A stretch of DNA of 64,000 nt from Stromatinia cepivora (lineage: Eukaryota > Ascomycota > Leotiomycetes > Helotiales > Sclerotiniaceae): positions 62,001-126,000 of the forward strand of contig RCTD01000023.1 in NCBI GenBank assembly GCA_014898415.1, given 5' to 3'. Shown here piece after piece: positions 11,701 through 20,917 of this stretch (positions are counted from its first letter, which is position 1; each line of letters starts with the position of its first letter). Below the pieces are notes generated by a model. It saw only the letters and a list, made by a program, of their open reading frames with translations, searched no databases and was not told where the DNA came from. The position numbers and the translations under genes were made by a program.

Positions 11701-12154
11701 TTTTTTACGATGGTGCCCCCGATATCACCAGCGACAAACAGAATTGGGCGTTCAATATCCTACAAACTTTCGTTCAATAATCTCTTGGCCTTGAAAGCTT
11801 TGTCAGGGGCAACAAGAATTCTGCCCTGCTCTCTAGTTTCGCTGCCGAAAAAACTATTTCGATAGCCTCATTGCATTGATAGCCAAATGTCATGATGCGC
11901 GCATCTGGGACAGCGTCCTTAAGGAGGTCTTCGAGCCAAGTAGTAGTAGGCTTTTTAGCGCTAATTCCATTACTTCTTTCAGTTGCCCAAGATTTCCTTG
12001 TATGGCCATAAAGCCCGTGAACGGCGATGATGCTTTTCTTGATTTAGCTTTCGATCACTGGAACTGGGACTTACGCTTCTTACTCAACGAATGATGATGG
12101 GTTGGGAGATACAGATCCTTCACTGAGTATTGTTATACCAGGAGTTATTACCAT
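5749..12154 (-). pseudogene. Broken alpha/beta-hydrolase - NACHT - ankyrin-repeat - ZZ-finger gene (NLR/STAND-type)
   Basis: Read from 12154 down. Exon 1 (12154-12084) joins exon 2 (from 12032) to give DIIAVHGLYGHTRKSW, an alpha/beta-hydrolase start. AGDIGG at 11721-11738 sits at the nucleophile elbow and FFGTPHRA near 11500 is a second hydrolase motif. An exon ends at 11278 and the next starts at 11205. A NACHT-like domain with degenerate P-loop GHQGSGES (10672-10695) follows, then a long ankyrin array (about 9350-6100). Exon 5749-5916, after a GTAAGT intron, closes with a ZZ zinc finger (CDGC...CELC...CFKC then His-rich). The frame is broken by a shift near 11825, TAG 11760-11762, TGA 11164-11166, a shift near 8445, TAG 7982-7984, a shift near 7905 and TAA 7102-7104. 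Such proteins are fungal NLR-like STAND receptors linked to non-self recognition. No single reading frame now encodes it. Individual stretches could still be expressed. Confidence 0.8.
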
Positions 12155-12905
12155 ATCATCCCTCAGCAACCTATTCCACCTAAATTTCATATCTGCCCAT
12201 TCTGGCGCTTTGCTGAGAGAGCTGAACATGGCGCAAGGTCTACACTGTGCCAGTGCTTAAGCTCATACACAAAAGTGCGTTATGTTTTCGATGGTTGAAT
12301 ATTTATCATTAATCATTGTTTACTGCGAACTAGTACATGGAAAGGATCACAGGACACGACTTAGTATCGAGGCTGCGGTGACCAGTGAAAGAAACTTCGA
12401 GAGGGGTTGCTGCGGGCTTCAATAGGAAGACCCTGTTTGCCAGAGCCTGCATGCACTCAATATTTTCAGCCGGGCAGGACAATATAGAATTGTCATACAT
12501 AGCCATGGATGTATGTTACAGCAGTGTCGGCTTTCACAGCGCTAGGAGACTAAAGCGAAAATTGTTTCGGTGAAGAAAGAGGAAAGTTGAGGCGGTGTTA
12601 CCTGATTGGGTATCGATGCATGTAAGGTTGTGCTCTAATGTTAGGCACATTTTACGGGGGTTTGCATAATAAACACATGATCTAAAATGCTGCTGAACTA
12701 CGGAGTATACTGCAGTGATTCGCCTATGATTATAGGTTTAATTAATTGGTTGATTTGACTGTTAAAGCAAAAGTAGTTTCGAAGTGTATTTGGACTGCAG
12801 ACAACTAGACATCCGCCACCCGACCCCTATCACCATCCTAGTTAGTCAGTGATTTCAAAATATTGAAGATCACATCATCCCCACCACCAACTAGGGGCTT
12901 TGTTT
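12155..12905. other. Intergenic region between the NACHT-ankyrin gene and the subtilase gene
   Basis: Upstream region of the NACHT-ankyrin gene and 3' flank of the protease gene. The short open frame at 12385-12573 is not protein-like. No RNA or repeat recognised. Confidence 0.4.
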
Positions 12906-14761
12906 TCAAAAATGTGCTTCAAAGATAGTCCAAACACGTATGAAGTCGTTGGAGCCATTAGATGTTAGTTTCTTGAACGCCTTATCCATCTTATCGTGGT
13001 CTTTCAGTGACGAGAATGAGTTACGGGGACATAATTCCACACAATAGAGGATCAAGGCAGCTAGACCTGCAGCAAGTGCAGTTGCCAGAGAACTCCCAGA
13101 CCGTGCACGCAATTGACCTGATATTTCGCCCGTTTTTATTTCGGGAAGTAGTTCGTGTCCAGGCACAAGGTAATCCACTTTACCTTGACCAGTCCACTCC
13201 CATCGATTTCCGGAAGCTGTTGCAGCGCCGATTGTGAAGATTTTATCGGCTCGGCAGCTCTTTGGGTATGTCTCTCCGGTGGTAGAATTGTGTCCCATGT
13301 CCTCGGCAGCACAGAAAAGAAGAATTCCTTTCTTGACAGCCTCTTGTATTGCATCTGTGAGCTCTTTCGTATCTTCGCTTTCAGTCTCTGTCTTCTCAAT
13401 TGTCCAACTCATGGAAATGATATGCACATCATTCTTGACCGCCCATTTGATAGCCTAAAATACATCATCAGTAGTGAAAGATCCCGGAAACTTCGAACAT
13501 ATACCTCTGCGGCTGATTTCACGGTAAAACTTAATCGTCCCACTTCGGTTTGTTGTTCATCAAGTTTTGCGACGTATAGCCTTACATGAGGGCAAACTCG
13601 TCGGATATTAGTTGCCGTCAATGTCCCATGGCCACCTGATGATCCGTAATAAGAGCTATGAATGCCACTAGCTCCATTTGGTTCACAGAAATTTTCACCA
13701 TCATCTATATTCCGACCGAGCTCCTCGAAAGATGTATCTACCCCATCATCAATCAATGCGACCTTGATCGGCTCAAATGTCAATACTTTAGCGGGTCCCG
13801 ACGGGCCCTGACGCTCTACATCTTCTTGAAGATCCTTTGTGTAACCTTTAATGAAGTTCTTGAAGTCGTCGATGCAATCTAGCCAGCGTTGTCTGGGGAA
13901 ATTCATCAGCAATAAAACTGGAGAGCAGACGTTTCCATACTTCTCTATCTTCTGTTCAGTGTTCTGCTCTGATTTCTTTCCATTTGAAGTTTTCACTTTG
14001 TCAACTGGATGGTCAATCACTTTTATACGCCCACTGCTAGAAATTTCAGTCACGAATCTCCCCACATTATTTTGGGTATTCGAGATTGGCTCCAATCCCT
14101 TGGTCTTGTCAGTGTCATTCTACAGGTTCCTGCTTCGATGTTACTGACTTGTTGCACGTGAATGGTGACCTTCTCAAGCTAAAAAGGTAATCTAGAGTCA
14201 GCAAACTTGCATTTCGACTGCGTTTCTTAAAGACTGAGTTAATGTACCTACCTTCTGGAGAATGGGCAGGCCATGGCTATCAGACCATCCGCGTAGCACC
14301 GCGGGATTACCGCTAGAATATAAATGCACCTCTCGAATGTTAGGGGCCACATTTCTTATTGTTTCAATATCAATGTCAAGCTTCTGCCAATCCCAGACCT
14401 CAACCTCGAAGTTATTTAGTGCGTGCTCTATGGCTGCGTTGCTATGCGGCGGGAGCGAACCCACAGAAACAGGATAATTGTCTTCTACAATTACCTTCAT
14501 TATCTTTTTGACTCCACGAGTACGTAACCACTGAAAAACAACGCAATAGTCCACGCGGCCTTCGCCAATAGGGAGATCCTTGATGATGCTTCTGTCAAAG
14601 TCAACACTTGGACTAAATATGGCCACGTAGTGCAATATCTTCTCAAATTGAAGATGGCTCGCCATATCTGTAAGAGCTGCATCCGTTATGATCATCTCCC
14701 TTCCGAGATTAAAGTCTATTTCGCGCTCTATTACAGACGTCAATAATTGAATTGCCAACAC
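12906..14761 (-). CDS. Subtilisin-like (S8) protease with an uncharacterised N-terminal domain
   Basis: Proposed exons: 14761(or further 5')-14252, 14178-14149 (only 30 bp, LEKVTIHVQQ), 14119-13505 and 13454-12906. Every junction has GT/AG and keeps frame. The S8 triad is complete: Asp in VALIDDGVD, His in GGHGTLTA, Ser in ARSGSSLATA. The first exon encodes a separate domain (IGEGRVDYC, VEVWDWQKLDIDI, REVHLYSSGN) that I recall from other fungal subtilase proteins but cannot name. No signal peptide is visible, so an intracellular role is likelier than secretion. The 5' end is unresolved. The first in-frame ATG is 14695, the frame is open to 14848 without another ATG, and an upstream exon or a truncation is possible. 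It shares strand with the adjacent NLR-type gene. Unlike that gene, it has no internal stop. Confidence 0.72.
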
Positions 14762-14779
14762 TCTGCCAAGTGGGCATTG

Positions 14780-15314
14780 ATGGAAAATCCCAAGGACAAA
14801 AAAGGAATACCAAACTTGCTTCGCACAGCAGTATTGTTGGAACGAAAATCAGCACCTGATGGACATAGCGGAAGGTTTCAAGCGACTGTAACGATCGAGG
14901 CGCGTGTCGATTTTTGTTCTTCGGCCGAGAGAATCATCGACAGAGTACGAGGAAATATTCCGCTGGACGATCCTATTCCCTTCGATCCTCGACTTCCTAA
15001 GAAGGTACTTGGATGCGCTACCATCGTGAATGGAGATGAAATGGAAGGCTTGGATCTGTGGACCGTGATACATGCTCCTGTTATTACGAAAACAGTTCTT
15101 AATAATGTGGTTCAAGGTGAGCAGCCTTTGCCGTTTTCCATATTTTGCTGATATAGTGATAGAAAGCGAATGATGGAGGATGAAATCATGAGTATTGGTT
15201 GGTGGGAAAGAGGGAGGGGTTCCTTTTGAAGAGAGGGTACCAGCGCAGCAATCACTCCACAAAATAAATCTAGCAATTGACTTCAATCCATGGGACTATC
15301 ATACAGTAGCTTAG
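14780..15314 (+). CDS. Unrecognised small protein, antisense to the protease 5' end
   Basis: Exons 14780-15116 and 15211-15314, with a 94-bp intron (GTGAGC...AAAG), give 146 aa. The joined reading is VVQ-EGGVPFEERVPAQQS and ends DFNPWDYHTVA. The composition is that of a folded protein (FQATVTIEARVDF, RVRGNIPLDDPIPFDP), with no signal peptide or TM segment. The next exon falls in frame exactly at the splice, which argues that it is a real gene. An in-frame stop at 14744 lies just upstream, so ATG 14780 is the best start unless an upstream exon exists. I do not recognise the family. It may be the C-terminal remnant of a larger protein cut at a rearrangement point shared with the protease. Confidence 0.55.
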
Positions 15315-15588
15315 CTTGTTCGAAGGATACAATTGAGCCTCAATATGACCTTGTACTCAAGCACCGACTTTTTGACCCATTGAACATCCGATTTTGGTAT
15401 CCCGACCAACCATTAGTGTTGAAGTGATTTCCTGAAAGAGTATATGTAAATGATGTGTGTGTCATCCAGATAATAATATTATCATTGTTTCAGGCTGCAA
15501 ATAGGAAATCTAATGTGTTTCCCTGATACATCCAAACAAACACATAATCAAACCATCCACTAACAATTTTGTTTCTCATACATCTCAC

Positions 15589-18354
15589 TTACTTCCTCAA
15601 CCGATACCGTCCACCCGCACACTCCAACACCCCCTCCTCTACCTTCCCACCCAACCACTCTAACAACTCCTCATTACTATACGGAAAGCCCTCTGCGATC
15701 AACATCTTCAGCATCATAGCAATCTGCGGCGCTCCCATCTGACTCGAGCTATTCGTCAACATACTCTGGACAAACTGCCAATAAACCTTTGCATGTTCAC
15801 CCGTGATACCCTTTTCTCCCTTTTCTCCTTCTCCTTCATCGTCGTTATTATCAGTATTGGCTGTCGCCGAAGCAAGAGCATCGGAACGCGCACGCTCTGA
15901 TGCGTTCAAAGTTTCGAGAACGGAATAGATTTGAGATTTGGGGGGAAACTCGTGAAGAACGAGTTTGGAGACCCAGAATTTGAGAGCGGAAAGGATTAGG
16001 GTGGAGTCCATTTGGAGTTCTGAGGTTAATTCTTCAATGCTTCTGCTCAAGGCAACTTCTTCATCTGTGTCGATGCTGCTTGCGTCACTGTGGAAACAGG
16101 AAATTATGGTGGCTTGCCAAGTCGTACATTCTTCCACCACAGTACGATCAGCTAATTCAAGTTCGACGGTTGTACGGCCCAACGTAGGCAGCCAAGTGAG
16201 TTTTCTGGCGGGCTTGAGGGAGGAAAAGGCTGTGGAGTAGTGGGATTGAAGGTTGGCAATTTGGGGAGGGAGAGTGAAGGTGGATTCTTGAAGGGGAGGC
16301 CAGAAGAGACGGGAAAGAATTTTGGTGTGGAGAATTGGTTGACTTGGCGGAGGAGGTGTGGCTTTCCTTTCTGCAATACTGAGCTCTTGAGTTTTGTGGA
16401 TAGCGAGGTCAAGCCGCACGGAATCGAGAATATCTTTTAGCATTACTTCGCAACTTTGCAATGGAGATTCTCCGAAGCGGGATTTGAGTAGTTCGAGGAC
16501 TTTGATCTAAAGGGGAGTCAGAACCATTTGTCTGGGAATGGGAATAGAGTAAATACATACCTCTTTTTCGAAAGCCCCATCATTCTTCAGAAGATTTTCA
16601 CTAATAATATTTTGAAATTCTTTGATAAAAACTTCTTGAGATCCGAAAAAGCCAATCAATGTCCCGATAATATCGGCATTTTTAGATCTCTTGTATCCTG
16701 GTCCCGCATCTACAGGATCAGGTACCCATTCCATATCATGCCAGTCTAATTCTTCATCATCAATCTTTCGTCCCGACTGCTCTGAATCGTCATTTAGTAA
16801 TTGGGCCAGCTCAATGAGTCTATCCCCACCAGGTTCTATCGGATTTCCTTGCGCATCTACGGTGTCCGAGAGTAGCCCTGTGATGATTATTCGGACCGTG
16901 TCTTCTCGTGAGCACAGGTATACCTGTAATGGATATGCTACACGATCTAAAAGTACCTTCGAGTGGTCTAGCGAATGGAATGACCATATCATTGAGATAT
17001 ATGTTTGTAAAATCAATAACGTGGAAGCCCCAGGGTGCAGTAGTCTCTCTTTCAAAGTGGCTGCAAAAACTTCTGTCAAATACAAACGTCTTTGAGGTGT
17101 GGTTATAGTTGTTCGAAGGTCGTGCAATGCTCCATTGCTGTTTGGCCAATTGACGACAATATCAAATAGTTCATCCGTCCTGAGTGCTGCAAGACGACCA
17201 ATGCTCATTTCCTTCCATTTTTCCATGTCGCTCCAAGCCACTTCAACATTGTCTATGGCTTTGAAAACCAAAACGGCAAGTTTAGAATATCGATCTTCAA
17301 TCCAGCCGCAAAGATCTGCTACGCAATTGGACGGCGATACGTGATGTGCCGTTCGTGGAAGTACAGAATTTCTTCTATCACCATCTTCGAGGGTCATGTT
17401 TGCTTCGTTGGAAGACCACAGTCCTCTACAACCTCGATTGACATATTCGGACATGGATTGATTCATGATTTCGGCGAAAATCACTTGAAAATTCTCCCCT
17501 GCTAGACCGACTTTATGTAACGACTCGACGAGGTTGAGCATTTCGTTGCAAACTTCATCTGTCCTCGCATCGATAGGTGCAATACCAGATCCGTCTCTGC
17601 TTGATAGCCCAAGGATAGAAGAAACATAATTTTCGAGAACTGTCTTTAGTGCAACGATAAGCTGATCTGTAAGTGAATTGCTAACGATAGCATGTAGATC
17701 TCGTCGAAATTTCGAGAGCACTATCCGCGAGAGCCCCGGAGTCAAAAGTTCAACTTGTTTAAGAATGATCGACAGCCCATGCAAGTACATACGATGAGCA
17801 TAATCTAATATCCTTACACTGCCAAAAACCAATGACTCGGGACCTTCATCATCAGCGCAATCTCGCAACATCAGCAAGATTTGATGGAGAAGATGTCTAC
17901 GGACTTGCTGGGTGTGCCAAACAAGTAGATCTTCCGTATGCATGGCAAACGGCAAGCGCCTAGCAGAATCCAGGACATCCTTTAAAGCATCGTCAAAGGA
18001 TGGGTCAGGTGGTATAGATGGGGATGTAAGAGTCTCGATAGAACTTGGATCTGATGGTACATCCGGAAGTTGGAGACGATAAGTAACGGTATGCCAAGAT
18101 CTATCCCACTGGATTTGATCACGAACTTGATCTACAGATTGATCTCGATTATGTCCTCTAAACTGTTGCGAGCTTGTCGTATTTGAAGAAGAAGGTCTTT
18201 TTGGTTCATTACTGAAGCCTTGTGGTCCCCCGAATGGTTGGCTTGAAGTTGTGAAGCTACCTGTTGGGCTCGCGACTGGGGTAGGTTCTGAAATCTCGGG
18301 CTTTTTGAATACCGAATCAAAAACGCGTTTTCTTCTCGCAGTAAGAGTAGCCAT
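15589..18354 (-). CDS. APC2: Anaphase-promoting complex subunit 2 (cullin family)
   Basis: Exons 18354-16561 and 16506-15589, with a 54-bp intron (GTATGT...TTTAG), give 903 aa. The cullin-type core is seen around the exon junction: IKVLELLKSRFGESPLQSCE, then CEVMLKDILDS. The C-terminal winged helix reads YWQFVQSMLTNSSSQM...IAEGFPYSNEELLEWL, typical of Apc2. Apc2 binds the RING subunit Apc11 and forms the catalytic module of the APC/C ubiquitin ligase, which drives metaphase-anaphase transition and mitotic exit. The first ~90 residues are Ser/Pro/Asn-rich and disordered. Start ATG 18354 follows a non-ATG codon and reads MATLTARRKRVFDS. Length is in the usual range for filamentous fungi. No sign of damage. 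Confidence 0.93.
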
Positions 18355-18357
18355 CAC

Positions 18358-18864
18358 GATTAAAAGGAGATCATGTAGTAGAAGTTTGTTGCATTATTTC
18401 ATGAGTTTTATGACTCGTGTCGCTTTAAATTGTCGATCGTTAAATGCATATGGATGTTGTAATAATAGAATACCGTTTCCTGGAAAGAGCATCCAAATAC
18501 CAAAAATCACGACTTCACGTGATCGGCAACTTTCTTATTCATGCTTGTCTGCAGCGGTACTTGAATTCGTCCGGGATCATATATTTATTACGCTATGTCA
18601 ATTTATTTGGTGGGTTCAAATTAGGTCGACGGAGTCAATTTTACAATGTTACATTTTCAAGCCACTGCAGATGCTATATAATAATCAATAGGTTTAGGCC
18701 TTGCCAACTCCTTATGCGCCTGGATCAGCGCTTTCCCATGTATTGGTGACAAATGAAAGCTGTTCTAAGCATTTTGGTGCAGTCCGCCTTCCAGAACTCC
18801 CTTGCCTTTCAACCCAACCCAGGGATGTCTATCTGAACTTGTAAGGAAAACGTTAAACATAGTA
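18358..18864. other. Short intergenic region upstream of APC2
   Basis: Holds the APC2 promoter and the 3' flank of the vezatin-like gene. The overlapping plus-strand open frames at 18251-18749 do not look like protein. Nothing else seen. Confidence 0.4.
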
Positions 18865-20917
18865 TCATATCGACGTAATTCTCCCCGCTGGAGTGGTTCT
18901 TGGCCTTGGCCGTAAATTAATTACAGACTCCAGTTCTCGGAGCATCTTAGTATTAGCATCTGCTCGGTCTCTCATAGACTCTCTCTTTACACGATCTTCC
19001 TTCATCTTTACAATGCGTTCTTCCCTCGTCAGCTTGCTCCGTTGACGTGGTATCGCAACTGCTTCAAATACTTCCTCTACTTCGGAACCACTCATTTCAA
19101 GGCTAGATTCAGACCTGCCCTCACCATTTAGGGCCCTCAAGGCATCAGCCGCTGTTCCCTCTTCAACAGCAGTAAGACCTCCCAGGGACGATGCCGGTGA
19201 TGTCATTCCACACATGGAAGATACTCGTTTTTCATTTCTGTCGATATTCACTGCCAATGCAGCTTTCCCATCTTCCCACTCTTGCATCAACGCTTTTAGG
19301 TCAATACCTATCGAATCGTATTGCATCATCAAATTTGAACCAAGTTCTGATACGTCTTCTGTATCGTTCAATGACTTATCTGACTCTTCGCGCAAAACGT
19401 GCAGTTTCGCTTGCAAGCCACGAATCCCAGATGACAACGTATTTAGTTTGCGTAATTGTGCCCGCGCACGCTCTCGACCTGGAGTGAGGGGTAATTTTGG
19501 AGTAGTCGGAACTGGAAAACCTATAGCATATTAGATGTGAACAGTATTGATGGATCGATTTCGACCTACTTTCTTCTTCACCTAATATACGACGTAGTTT
19601 ATCCTCGGCCTCAGACGTAACTGAGCAAAGGGTATGTAATTCGTCAACGGCAAGACCCCATCGATGGAAATCCGGTTTACCGCCATGCGCATCGAATGCA
19701 AGAAGGCAACAAAGGAAAATCTTTCGAATAGTGTGAAATCTTGCAGCAAATATCTTCAATACCCTGACAGAGTCCTCATCCTCGAATTCGCCTGCTGTAT
19801 AACCTAACATAGCTTCCGAATAATCCAAGTCACTTATGTCGTATACATCATAGTATTTCTCCAGATCCATTTCTTCCGCCAAGGGTTTCAATAGGTTGCA
19901 TGCTTGAATATAGCGAGGGATAATGTTGGCAAAGGAAATTCGAAGGATTTTTCTGAGCCGTGTACATCTTCGCGTTTGACTTCGGTCTTCGAGGCGACTG
20001 ACGGGAGGTAAGGGAGTGCTTCTACCTAGGGCGTTAATTTTGCCAGCAATTTGGACGGTAAGGGAATCCTACAGTCTATAACCACGGGATACCAGTTCAA
20101 CCTCTTGAACGAGTGTTAGGGCCGCTGCTGCAACAGCATCGAACTCCTGTGCTTTATGGACGAATTGCGATGCTCCCAGGATAGACTGCTGTCGAAGGTA
20201 TTGAAGCCACTGCTTCCGCATATATGTGTATAATATAATCGCAGATCCTATTATCGCAGTAGATAGTATTATCACACGAATTTTCCCATGTATAAAGGTG
20301 CCATTCCCGCGGGTCCAGTGTATCAACCATGTAAAAGAAAAAGCAAGTGTTGCTGTGGCTGCCGCGCCCGAGAGAGTGAAGGGACCAATTTGTGGGGCAT
20401 CGAGTGTAGGTCCGGTGGCATCTCGAGACTGGCCATGACCTGTCTGACCAAGGAAGGAATCTGTATTGAGAAGTTGCGAAGCTACTATAACATATCGAAA
20501 TCTCTCCAGAAACTTTGCATTGTCGGCCCGACCGAGTCGTGAATTAACGGCTTTCTGCGATTGTTTATCAGACGATAAGGATTGGATAAGGTCCAGATGA
20601 CGACTCACGGAACAGGTATCATGTATCGCTGCGACAGTAGGATTGCGTGAAGGAGTGAGCTGCAGAGGTGGAGGAAGCTTATGTCGAAACTTAAGAGGTA
20701 CGGTTGGTTTACCCCGTGGAGCAAACGATGGACTCGACAAATCAGAATCCGCATCCCCCTCATGGCTTGATGCCCATCGTGTGTCCTCTCCACCTTCTCC
20801 TATGGTAACATGTCAGTAAGTCCCCACTCATGCATCACCTGCAACATATTCTCCCTCTTCCTGCATACCTTCGAGATAGGCGGCAAGCGGAGAGTCCTCG
20901 TCTATAATAGTCTCCAT
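18865..20917 (-). CDS. Vezatin/Inp2-like membrane protein (myosin-binding motif of peroxisomes family)
   Basis: Exons 20917-20839, 20799-20073, 20021-19570 and 19520-18865 give 637 aa with all junctions in frame. The third exon needs acceptor GGTAG at 20022, giving RLSTPLPPVSRLED. Two hydrophobic segments lie close together: LSGAAATATLAFSFTWLIHW and VIILSTAIIGSAIILYTYM. Soluble helical regions and a charged C-terminal coiled-coil-like tail (LTREERIVKMKEDRVKRES) follow. Two adjacent TM segments plus a helical domain fit the vezatin/Inp2 family. Yeast Inp2 is the peroxisomal receptor for myosin Myo2. The peroxisome role here is inferred from the family. First ATG 20917 (METIIDEDSPLAAYLE) begins an acidic N-terminus. 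It lies downstream of APC2's opposite end on the same strand, with separate promoters likely. Confidence 0.75.

Noticed and set aside
12060..12092. A stop codon TAA in the first exon of the NACHT-ankyrin gene
   Set aside because: Using donor GTAAGA at 12083 and acceptor AAAAG at 12033 removes it and restores SSFVDIIAVHG, so it is intronic.
14849..15286. Minus-strand frame as the N-terminal exon of the protease
   Set aside because: It is separated from the protease frame by an in-frame stop at about 14846-14848, and its sequence is not protein-like, while the plus strand here is.
20041..20075. In-frame stop TAG in the vezatin-like gene
   Set aside because: It lies at the start of a 51-bp intron (20072-20022). 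Splicing to GGTAG gives a continuous, family-like sequence.
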